Below, in pieces: positions 32,301-40,946 of a stretch of DNA of 64,000 nt. Under the pieces are notes generated by a model, which did no database searches, had not been told where the DNA came from, and worked only from the letters and a program-made list of their open reading frames with translations. Origin of the DNA: Pocillopora verrucosa (Eukaryota; Cnidaria; Anthozoa; Scleractinia; Pocilloporidae); contig NC_089318.1 of assembly GCF_036669915.1 (NCBI RefSeq), positions 9,395,390 to 9,459,389 of the forward strand. Direction: 5' to 3'. The stretch's first letter is position 1; every line of letters begins with the position of its first letter. Position numbers and translations under genes: made by a program.

Positions 32301-32960
32301 TGTAACAATCATGGTCACAAGCTGGTCCAGTGGAACAAAGTCTGAACAATTTACTCGGTCGAAACCTTTCCTAAACCGAGGAAACACGTACTCCCAACTC
32401 GGTGCCATGAATTTTTCAGCGCAAACCTCTCTCTTTGGCAAAGAATTTACGGAAGACCTGTCCGCTGAATTATCTTTTTTCAGATCATCAGTTAAATTCC
32501 CATCGATGGATATTATTAACTCCTTTACAAGTTGAATATGTTTTTCTAAACGGTAAAAAAGTAATTGTGAATGTTGTAAGCTGCGCTGTGTCTCGGAGAG
32601 TTCTTTTGCTAACAGCCTTAACTCCTTAGTGGAGTACTGCTTCTTCTCACTAGCTGGGTTCGAAGGCTTGTGGTAATGTCTTATAGAATCAGTCCGAAGA
32701 CTGGATGAGAGCCAAATCCCCAAGCCAATGTATGGTAGTATAACTATTACGGCTAAGACGAAACTCCGTTGGATTGGATTCATTGCAACAATATCTGTAG
32801 CTTGAATTGTTGAAATGATGTGGCTTCCACACTTTTTTAATTTTTTGGAGTGTTGATAATATTATTCCGAAAACGTCAGTCAGAAAGTCTGCAGGGAAAA
32901 AACAAAACAAAACAATAACATGACGATTTAATAAATATATATATATATATATATTTCTGT
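29385..32960 (-). repeat. Right arm of the large inverted duplication
   Basis: Mirrors the left arm but with compact introns (123 and 500 bp) and no transposon inserts. The outer end is at TTATTAAATCGTCATG beside a (TA)n run (32,936-32,954); the inner end lies in the ATTAGACGTTTTGATG block near 29,430. Confidence 0.85.
30331..32783 (-). CDS. FKRP-like LicD-family phosphotransferase, copy B (609 aa, three exons)
   Basis: Exons 32783-31807, 31683-31319 and 30818-30331, with GTGAGT/CTAG and GTAATG/CTAG junctions, join in frame. Same plan as copy A: signal anchor at 8-29, coiled stem, GT-A-like domain, Cys-rich loop, LicD signature with PWELDADI. It converges with copy A (tail to tail, about 5.6 kb apart). 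Residues 1-118 differ from copy A at many positions, but from there to the end I count only about half a dozen changes. The C-terminus gains one residue (Gln) because TAG is CAG here. Likely regulated through its own promoter, with an upstream CCCTGCAG acceptor hinting at a non-coding first exon as in copy A. Both copies look functional. The sugar-phosphate substrate cannot be told from sequence. Confidence 0.85.
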
Positions 32961-33796
32961 TTTTGCGAGGTCTTCGGATACCCAAATGAAATACGAGCTC
33001 GAGTTTTGGAAATAACTTCAAATTCTTAAACAGATAATAAACAAAGACTAAGACGAAAAAGGGTTTTAACAAGGAAGGAATAACAGGTGTCACCAACAAC
33101 TTTGCATCTTACACATTCAATGTTAGTGATGACGGAAAAAAAAAGCTTCAACACATTCACGCCGTACTTCATGTGCAGTTAAGGAACGTGGCACCAAACT
33201 ACAAGTCTGTTCCTAAGGAAGACTTTAAACCCCCTTAACTTCGGTTCTTTGACCCCGGTGGGCATCAAAGTTGCTGAAGTTTGTTTAATGTACATTCCCT
33301 TTGACTGGTTCGAGCCTCGGCCATAATAAACTATGTCACGTGACCAAAATTAAAAACGTATCTCGTCAGATAAATTGGATCGTTTTTGCATTACCTTCCG
33401 CTAAAAATCTTCAATATCGAAAGTCTGAAGCATGCGATTGATGAAAAGTAAAATATAAGTTATGGACCCATAAGTAGCTGTAACTGGACTTTTTCCATGT
33501 TCCAGATTTTGCAACATGTCAATCTCAATCTCTTTCCGCTCCACGAAAAATCCTGACTGAGATTTTTAACAACTGCGCGACTGTTTGCATTTTGTCTCTC
33601 GTCTTTTTACAGGGATACCTGTGGTAGCCCAGTCATAAATTTCCTCCGCCACAAAATGGAAAAATTTGCGCAATAGTACCCAGAGGTCATTGGGCCCTCA
33701 ACACCATGACAACTAACTGTGATCCAATGAGGTGTTCACATGCTGATCACGCATGTTATCTTGATGTTGATTGACGTTGTCATGCACAGACAGGGC
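32961..33796. other. Unassigned DNA between the duplication and the Harbinger element
   Basis: No ORF or repeat recognised. A GTCACGTGACC palindromic E-box-like site is at about 33,335. Confidence 0.35.
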
Positions 33797-34074
33797 CAGG
33801 GGTCAGTTCAATAAAGAAATTACACTTGTAGATTCTACAGTTATAAAAAACGCATGTAAAGTCCGACTTGTAAATGCAAGAATTCAATAAAAAAATTCAA
33901 ACACTGGAATTTACACGTGTACAAGCAGTCTTACTACAAGTGTTAATTACAATTGTAACCGTACAATTGTAAATAGCACTGAGTGGATATGTAAACTACA
34001 AGTGCAAATTATTTCAGCTCAGTGCGGAAAATTTATTTCGTAGACCGCGTCGATTTTTTCCCTGTCGTTTCAGC

Positions 34075-34937
34075 ATGTTGTCGAAATCCCAGAAATTTCT
34101 ATTAGCGCAGCTTGTGAGGGATAACAAATCAGTTGTTTTGGCTCCATTTTCCTCGACTGTAACGAAAAAGGCGAAACAGGAGGCGTGGGAAAGCATCTTA
34201 AGACAACTGAATGGTGTTGGAGCGAACGTCGACAACATAAAAACCCTGAGAGATGTTATCTGGGCAAACATTCGCCGCGGTACGATAAAAAAAGTCAGTG
34301 ACTCGAAAAAGACCGGTGCAGGAGGGAGTGAACTCACAGAGCTGGACGATACAGTCCTTGATATACTTGGAAGAGAGAGCGCAAACTTGGAGCCTGTGAA
34401 GGTTGAAGACACACCAATTGTGTTTGAGAGTGAAGAGGTTGTCTGCACTACACCTGAGACCGAAGGTGAGATAATTTAGAATAACCAGAAACAACATTTA
34501 TAAATCAAAATGTCCTTCTTTCGTTTCTCTGCGAGCAAGTTGTCAATTTGAAGCTAGGTCAGGCGCGATTATCGCGTTCCCAAATGAAAATGTTTCTTTC
34601 TTAATTTAATCGCAACTTAGCTTCGTTCAAACACGATGAGTTTAAAGATGAGATTTTCATGTATCTACCAACTGATTCTTTTGTTCATTTAGATGCAAAA
34701 GCAAAGCCTGAAACAAGACCTTCAGCCAAACCAAAGGAAGCCAAAGAAGACAAGACATCAGTATTCCAAAAGCCTACCATCAAATCGAAGAAGGGGCTGA
34801 AAAAGGCCACTGTCAGTTCCACAGCAGAATTAGAAGAAGACATATTACGAATTAGGAAAAGAAAACTACTTTTAGAGTGTTCAAAGTTGTCCTTGGAGAT
34901 TAAAATATTGAAGAAAGATTTCGAGGCGATGGATTAA
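34075..34937 (+). CDS. Harbinger Myb/SANT-like protein (211 aa, two exons)
   Basis: Exons 34075-34465 and 34693-34937 (GTGAGA donor, TTTAG acceptor) join in frame. The N-terminal 85 residues form a Myb/SANT-like trihelix domain (LAQLVRDNKSVVLAPFSS ... KKAKQEAWESILRQLN ... LRDVIWANIRR). A Lys-rich linker and a C-terminal coiled coil (ELEEDILRIRKRKLLLECSK) follow. In Harbinger elements this second protein brings the transposase to the nucleus and to subterminal sites; the many ACTTGTAA-type motifs near both ends are candidate binding sites. The 5' end of the gene is only 275 bp from the left TIR, so the promoter must lie in the terminal region. Confidence 0.8.
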
Positions 34938-35378
34938 TAGAAATAATTTGACTGTTAAGTTTGAGAATTGCGTAAGTGCACTCAAGAGAATGAAAGCTAA
35001 TAATGTCAATAATTTACAGAATTGTATCACTTTGTTAGAAAGTAATCATGCCGTTAATAAAAACAATTAGTCTTAGAAGGTTGGTGGTTTGCAATCATTT
35101 GTTTAATTATTAGAGGGAGGGCAACGGACAAGAGGATATCAATAATTATTGAAATGACTTCAATGACATAGCTCATACCATGGTTTAATGAATTCAATGA
35201 CAGCTTCTGTTCTTTTTCAATTTCATATTTGGGCTAGGGGATCGTCCTAAGCATATCATTATAGTTTTATAAATACAATATCTGCAAATAATGAAGATCG
35301 AATAAGAAATGTAAACTAAATGTTTTTAAAGCCCTTAACAATTTGATTTCACATCGATCGACATTGTCGCACTTTAAT
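34938..35378. other. Convergent intergenic gap inside the Harbinger element
   Basis: AT-rich, with AATAAA-like signals for the Myb-like gene (GTTAATAAAAAC at about 35,050) and for the transposase (TTTATTC-type on the opposite strand). No further ORF. Confidence 0.5.
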
Positions 35379-36416
35379 TCAAAGAAAATGCGCCAAGAGC
35401 TCTCGTCGTCTGTCCTCCTGCCCCTCGTCTTGCTCGGCAGACTCCCCTTCATCAATTTCCAGATCTTCGTCATCCAAAAGATCAGCACCATCATCGTTAA
35501 ATAGTATGCAAATGTTGTGTAGTATGGCTGCACACTGGATAAGTTCAGCAGCTCGTTCCATACTTCTGACTCTTAAGCCTGTTTGTGGAGTGTAGAATCT
35601 TTTTTTTATAACACCATTGGCTCTCTCTATGGTGCTTCTGGTTTTCTTGTGCGCCTCATTAAACCCGAGGCGAGCACCTTCTACATCTCCCCTGAAAGGA
35701 GGAATCAGCCAGCTGTTGCACGAGTAGGCAGAGTCGCCTAGAATTACTGCTCCAGGGAATGGCCTCTGAGCATTTTCTTCAAATGCAGTCCACAGAGTAC
35801 TCTCTTTGAGAACCCGCGAGTCATGCCATCTCCCAGGACATCGGCTGCTACAGAAATATATTGAGTAATCTGGGCCGCAAACCATGGCCACATTGAGGAA
35901 TTTCGTATGATGCCGATTCACGTATGCATCTTCATCACCAGCCGGGGGATTTACCAGAACATGGGTTCCATCCACGCAACCAGCAACACAAGGAAACCCA
36001 GCTACATCATGAAACTTTGAAGCGATTCGAAGGGACTGCTTGGGCCAACAAACAAGTTCTCGCTGTAAACTTAGTATTGCCGGCGTAACGCGGTCTATGA
36101 CATTCCAAACCGTTGATGTTGAAATTCCATGGCACGAATGCATCACATGGTAAAACGAGTTCGTACCAAGGAAGTGGAGAAATACTAACAATTGTTGTCT
36201 CGCCGTCAACGCTCTGTTGCGCCGTGTTCTGTGTTCCAATTGCGGACCCACTGCTGCCAGTAAATGTTCGAATGCATCGACTGGGAGACGAAACTTCTGT
36301 CGAAATTCGCGTGGATTTTCTACGTCTAAAAGCCGTCTTTCCTCAAAATTCCTCGGCTGTCGTCTTATTCTATTTCTCAAAAGTTCATCTATTTCTTCTT
36401 CACTCGAAGATGACAT
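35379..36416 (-). CDS. Harbinger (HARBI1-like) DDE transposase, intact (345 aa)
   Basis: Single open exon. Acidic Ser/Glu start, HTH region (LTARQQLLVFLHFLG ... HGISTSTVWNVIDRV), then the DDE_Tnp_4 nuclease: first Asp in GCVDGTHV, second in LGDSAYSCNSW, Glu in TRSTIERANGVIKKRF, followed by the usual AAILHNIC helix. The C-terminus is an acidic tail. Length and motif order match HARBI1-type proteins (about 350 aa) with no stop or frameshift, so the element could be recently active. Domesticated HARBI1 is a possibility, but the intact TIRs and the 3-bp duplication argue for a transposon. Confidence 0.9.
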   Translation of the reverse strand: MSSSSEEEIDELLRNRIRRQPRNFEERRLLDVENPREFRQKFRLPVDAFEHLLAAVGPQLEHRTRRNRALTARQQLLVFLHFLGTNSFYHVMHSCHGISTSTVWNVIDRVTPAILSLQRELVCWPKQSLRIASKFHDVAGFPCVAGCVDGTHVLVNPPAGDEDAYVNRHHTKFLNVAMVCGPDYSIYFCSSRCPGRWHDSRVLKESTLWTAFEENAQRPFPGAVILGDSAYSCNSWLIPPFRGDVEGARLGFNEAHKKTRSTIERANGVIKKRFYTPQTGLRVRSMERAAELIQCAAILHNICILFNDDGADLLDDEDLEIDEGESAEQDEGQEDRRRELLAHFL

Positions 36417-36726
36417 GCTATCTCTTTAAATGAGGCCAACAACAATTTGCTCTCGAAGTTTACAAGTGACTTATGACTTGTAATTTGCTGTTGTATTTTA
36501 CAAGTGGACCGCAGGCCAAAAACAAGTTGGACTCCTGTAAAACGTTTTATTGAACTGACCTAATTTCACATTCTACACGTGTAGCTCTACACCTGTAACT
36601 ACAAGTCGGACACTTGTAACTTTGGCTTGTAAAGACAGTTATTGAATTGGATTTTTTGCGCGCTTGTAAAAGCAACGGTCCAACGTGTAAAATACAAGTG
36701 TAAAAGTTTTATTGAATTGACCCCAG

Positions 36727-37647
36727 GTCACATGACGAATCACGAGATTTTGCTTATAAAACTCTTTGATCATTTATTTTGTATTTCAACGTATTTGGAT
36801 TGCGATCTCCTGGAGCATTATGGCGCAAACGCGCAAAATACTTACAGACGCATATACAAGTCGTATTAATCGCGGCTAATCCACACTGAAAGACGTTATT
36901 GAACGGTAATTTTGGAACAGATTGAGTCGCGAACGCTTGAAAGCCATGAAAGCCTTGAATGCCTTGTATGCTGAGTATGCCAATGTCTTAGTTGAAAAAC
37001 GTTTACTTGTTGTAAAAAGCAAAATCTGAAATCTGAAACCAAACTGCATATACTCTATGCAATCTATCGAACAACACTACTACCGTGAGACTGAAGAACA
37101 TAACTATAATGAGTGCAAACTGCTTGTGAAGAAAGACGACATGTTGGATTCACTTGATGGCAAGGAACGTGGCTACGATAACAGTACGAATGGTATTAAT
37201 TTCACGATCAGAAAGGTGGATCTTATGTTTGTTTTCATTGTAGTTGTATGGATATTCTTTTTTAATAAATACGTGATCCAAAACCCTGCGTTTTTTTGTG
37301 TATAATGTTATTATGTTAAATATTGTTTACGCAACTGTCTTGTCACGGGCAGCCCAAGGTCACGTCTCGAGAAAAAGCCAGCTATTAATTCATGAACGCG
37401 TCATGCATTGTGTGACTCGGTGTTAAGTTACGAGAGGAACTGCACGTTATAAGGAATAGTATAGGGAACGAAGTATGGTCGATTTACAACGATACATATT
37501 TCGAAATATGAACATTTTTCTCGTAAAATCAATAAAACTTACTCATACCCTGTGTATCCGTTGTATTTTCTGGCGATTTCTGCCGTTTTAAGCTTGCTCT
37601 ACCATCACTGTTATTCACGTCATCTACTTTTATTACGTTGGTAAAAT
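36727..37647. other. Unassigned DNA with small open stretches
   Basis: A plus-strand stretch from 36,820 (MAQTRKILTDAYTSRINRG, then a stop, then ERLKAMKALNALYAEYANVL) and an ORF at 37,057-37,305 with a C-terminal hydrophobic segment (VFIVVVWIFFF) might be pieces of a retroelement gag or a host gene. No family recognised. Confidence 0.3.
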
Positions 37648-37957
37648 CTGTACAGACATCACACCAACCAACTCGCGCGCAAAGTAAGAAGACTATATTG
37701 AAGGCTTGAAATAATATTACGATCGATTTTCATCAAGAAATGGGCCAGGAATATCTCACAATAGTGCAAATAATAGTGAAGGCGGATCGCAGAAAAGCGA
37801 TTGCGTGACGCTCGGTAAGCTGTAAGATGACATGTTATTATATACTAGACGTAAAAACTCTTCAGAGTCTTAGTCTGCATTTTTGTACCCACTCTGCAGT
37901 CTGCAGTCTATATTTTGTATCCGGTCTGCAGTCTGCTGTCTGCATTTTGTACTAACA
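37648..37957. repeat. Dispersed repeat, copy 2 (partner at 9.72 kb)
   Basis: Direct-orientation match to 9,721-10,020, including CCAACTCGCGCGCAAAGT and GATTGCGTGACGCTCGGTA. Confidence 0.75.
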
Positions 37958-38784
37958 GGTATCCGTGGCACCAATACAGGTTATTTTTGGTTACATTTAT
38001 TCGCAAAACACACATAATCTACCACAAAATACTGTGAGTGAGGTAATTCGACATTTTCGTTCTTTCCCACATTAATATTCTTCTCTCCTTTTGTAAGAAT
38101 GTAGACATCACTCACAATGTTTCAAGTAATCCACCCACCCTACAAAAAAGTATGCCTATGTTTTGAAATAGGTGTATGCCCTGGGCCAGACTTGAGCGCA
38201 CTATTTCAGTATACTAGTCCGACACCCGTTGTATCACTACACTTGATTCCAAGGATCCAGTACCATCCAGGTATCCAGGTTACCCTGCTCACAGGGTCTA
38301 GTTAATTCCAAAGGTACGTTTGATAAGTTGAAGTACAGAAGCGATGGTCAGAATTATCCGTAAGGCAGTTACCAGCGGTCAAAACTTTTTAGGGAGCCTT
38401 TGAATAGCTATGATCTAAAAGTGTAGCGCTTTAGTCTGTAATTCAGGTGACTTTAATTATTCTAGATTCAATAGCATGCGCAAGTAATTTTAGGTTACAC
38501 GAAACTGAAGGCGGGAAGATTACGAGCATGATAGCTTTTGTTCACCGGTTACTACTTTAACCTAACCAAGAAAGAATGCAAACGCTCGATTATTCGCGAC
38601 GGAAATTTTAAAAGCTCGAAGCAAGTTCTTACGGAAAACCCTGACAACACAAATTACACACAAGCGACCGAACCAGTGAGCCATGACGTGATTGTTCTTC
38701 GTGCAATTTAAGACAAATCATCAGTCGTAAATTTCTCGAAGACTAAAAATTGCACTCGCCCTATGGGCACGTGCAATTTGGTAA
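37958..38784. other. Nothing recognised
   Basis: No repeat partner, RNA gene or convincing ORF seen. Confidence 0.4.
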
Positions 38785-38945
38785 GGCTTTGAAATAGTTA
38801 CTCGTGCTGAATTTTATCAAATTGCACTCGTAAAAATGTGACTATCTCCTCAAATTACTACCTTTGTCAGGAGATTCAATCAAGAAACCAAATAAGTCTC
38901 TTGAGTCTTATTAGATTCGCACAACGGGATACCCATGTTCCTGTA
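38785..38945 (+). repeat. Dispersed repeat (inverted partner at 18.04-18.20 kb)
   Basis: Matches the reverse complement of 18,040-18,196. It directly abuts the next repeat at 38,950, so the two form a composite here. Confidence 0.75.
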
Positions 38946-38949
38946 GCTT

Positions 38950-39430
38950 TAGGTAATTCTCTTAGTTTCCCTAGCTCAGTCATTGAGTACTAAAGAAAAC
39001 CAGTCAAGTTGTAAATGAAGTAAATTTAACGACGCGTAAAGAACCGCAAGTGAAGGATAAAGTCAAATTATGTAAATTCTATTCTCAAAAAGTACTCTGC
39101 ATTTCTGAAGTAGAGCGAGAAACTACCGGCTGACTTTAATTGTGAATTTGGGATCAACATCAAGAATTCAACCACGAGATCCTATCCGATTTCTACGTGA
39201 AGTTTTTAAGATCCTTTGGCGTGCATGGCAAGTTTTCGAATTCTTCCCATGCTTCAAGTAAATACGGTCATGGTTGGTCCAAATGAATTTCAATCTGAGC
39301 TTTCCCTTGGGTTCATTGACAAAATTACACAGCTTCTTAGCAGTCAATGATTCCGTCATAGAGATCCTCTTACTGAGGTCTAATCAAGACCGCATTCGCA
39401 ACATTACACGTGATCTTTGTATTTAAAAGA
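38950..39430 (-). repeat. Composite repeat, compact copy of 12.36-14.44 kb, with LINE ORF1-like remnant
   Basis: Reverse complement covers the 12,360-12,640 unit (including LKFIWTNHDRIYLKHGKN) directly followed by the 14,281-14,445 unit. This copy has different frame breaks. It shows that the 1.6 kb between these units at 12.6-14.3 kb is not needed for the repeat. Confidence 0.7.
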
Positions 39431-39719
39431 TATATGAAAAAAACTGTATGAAAAGCATAACAAGACTACATGCCTTTGACATGATTAAAATCTCAGTGAA
39501 TAGATGTGCCATATTTTAGTAGTTTTTTAAATTCTATCGTTATATTTTTGGCATTTACTATTTTAAATTCATAAATGGTATTCCCTTTTCATCCTTGTAA
39601 AGAGATATTGCACATTTCTTTAACTAAAATTTGAATTATGAAGTCAACTTAATTTCAACAAGTTTGAAACTTCACTTCACAAGTTTATTTGAAACCAACA
39701 TAATGGCCAGCTCCCAGTT

Positions 39720-39789
39720 GGCTTGTTAGCTCAGTTGATAAAGTGCTGCACTGGTATTGCAGAGGTCATAGGTTCAATCCCTACAGGCC
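39720..39789 (+). repeat. tRNA-Thr-like head of a SINE
   Basis: Folds as a cloverleaf: acceptor GGCTTGT / ACAGGCC, D-arm TAGCTCAGTTGATAAAG, anticodon arm CTGCA-CTGGTAT-TGCAG (GGT, Thr), T-arm TAGG-TTCAATC-CCTA. A weak extra mismatch, and a following repeat of CAGGCCT plus a conserved non-tRNA body (to about 39,880), point to a tRNA-derived SINE more than a working tRNA gene. Pol III A and B boxes are present. Confidence 0.65.
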
Positions 39790-39956
39790 TGAATTATTTT
39801 CAGGCCTTATTTGCACTATTGCTCAAGTAGTGTTCATTACTGCAAAGATCTCTTTCATATTCAAGTTTGACACTTCATTCTACATAAGAACACTTTACTG
39901 GAGTATAATGTTATATTTATTTGCTGTCTTTCTGGTACACATGATTACCATGTGTC

Positions 39957-40160
39957 TTAACCCTTTAACTCCCAAATTTTCATGAGTGATCCTCCCTACT
40001 GTCTGCCATACAATTTATGTGATGTTAGTTAGGAGAATTTGGAATTGGATCAACCAATAATCCCCTAATTGATATTTTTCTTAATTCTCGTCACTTGTCT
40101 GCTTTATACTATACTAATAATGGAAGGAGAAATTCTCTCTAGGTCACCAGTGGAACTTAA
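39957..40160. mobile_element. TTAA-flanked MITE, copy 1
   Basis: Starts TTAACCCTTTAACTCCCA. The right end is decayed (TGGAACTTAA) and shares its TTAA with copy 2. About 200 bp, no coding capacity. TTAA target and CCC-starting ends suggest a piggyBac-mobilised family. Confidence 0.75.
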
Positions 40161-40368
40161 CCTTTTAACTCCCAAGATCTCACCAGTAATTCTCCTTACT
40201 ATCTCCTACACAGTTCTTGTGATGTTAGTATGGAGGATTTAGTATTGGATCATCTTATAATCCCCTAACTGATATTTTTCTTTATTCTCATAACCTGTCT
40301 GCTTGATATTGTTTTGATATTGTAAGGAGAAATTCTGTCTTTATCACTCATGGGAGTTAAAGGGTTAA
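40157..40368. mobile_element. TTAA-flanked MITE, copy 2
   Basis: TTAACCTTTTAACTCCCA at the left and TGGGAGTTAAAGGGTTAA at the right; TTAA duplicated on both sides. The internal part is similar to copies 1 and 3 (TTAGTATTGGATCA, TGATATTTTTCTTTATTCTC). Confidence 0.85.
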
Positions 40369-40728
40369 AATGGGGAATTTCATCATATTTTAATGATTAA
40401 AATACTCTTATGCTTTTAAATGTAACAATACAATGTGATGAGAATCTGATGTTATGAAACACTTGCAATGGAAAAACCTGTTGCTGGTAACTTATGTCTT
40501 TAATGCTTAAATTTTCAAGGGAAATGCTTTTCTTTGAAAGTGGGGATACAGACAATAGCTAAGATTGTTAGGAAAGCAAACAAACAAGTGAAAAGAAGAC
40601 AGTGAAATAAGGGAAACTGTAAACTTTACCATGTGATAGAAAAACATCACAGAATACTTAAGAGGGGAAACTTGAATTGTGCTAGCTAATTTCCTCTATT
40701 ACCATTCATTTTTTTGATCAAATAAAAT
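40369..40728. other. Nothing recognised
   Basis: AT-rich DNA between two MITEs; no ORF or further repeat seen. Confidence 0.4.
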
Positions 40729-40946
40729 TTAACCCTTTAAATCACAGTTCAAATTTGTAATTCTCCTTACCGTCAACTATACAATACCTATAATGTTAGT
40801 TCTAAGAATTTAGTATTGGATCAACTAATTATTCTCAAGTTTATATTTTTCTTTATGAGAATTTCTCATCACTTATCTCATTGATATTGTATTGATATTG
40901 TTAGAAAAAATTCTGCCTTGGTCACTCATGGGAATTAAAGGGTTAA
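40729..40946. mobile_element. TTAA-flanked MITE, copy 3
   Basis: Starts TTAACCCTTTAAATC and ends ATGGGAATTAAAGGGTTAA. Same family as copies 1, 2 and 4. Confidence 0.85.

Larger units (their letters stand above)
33800..36723. mobile_element. Complete Harbinger DNA transposon, 2.9 kb
   Basis: Terminal inverted repeats: GGGTCAGTTCAATAAA at the left and its near mirror TTTTATTGAATTGACCC at the right, with about 31 bp of TIR and few mismatches. Flanked by a 3-bp duplication CAG (33,797-33,799 and 36,724-36,726). Both genes expected for animal Harbinger elements are present and open, in convergent order. Removing the element leaves GGCCAGGTCAC, fitting the CCWGGTC-centred target reported for Harbinger elements. 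Confidence 0.9.

Noticed and set aside
39720..39789. Functional tRNA-Thr gene
   Set aside because: Cloverleaf is plausible, but a mismatch in the T-stem region, a repeated CAGGCC just after, and a SINE-like body speak for a SINE head.
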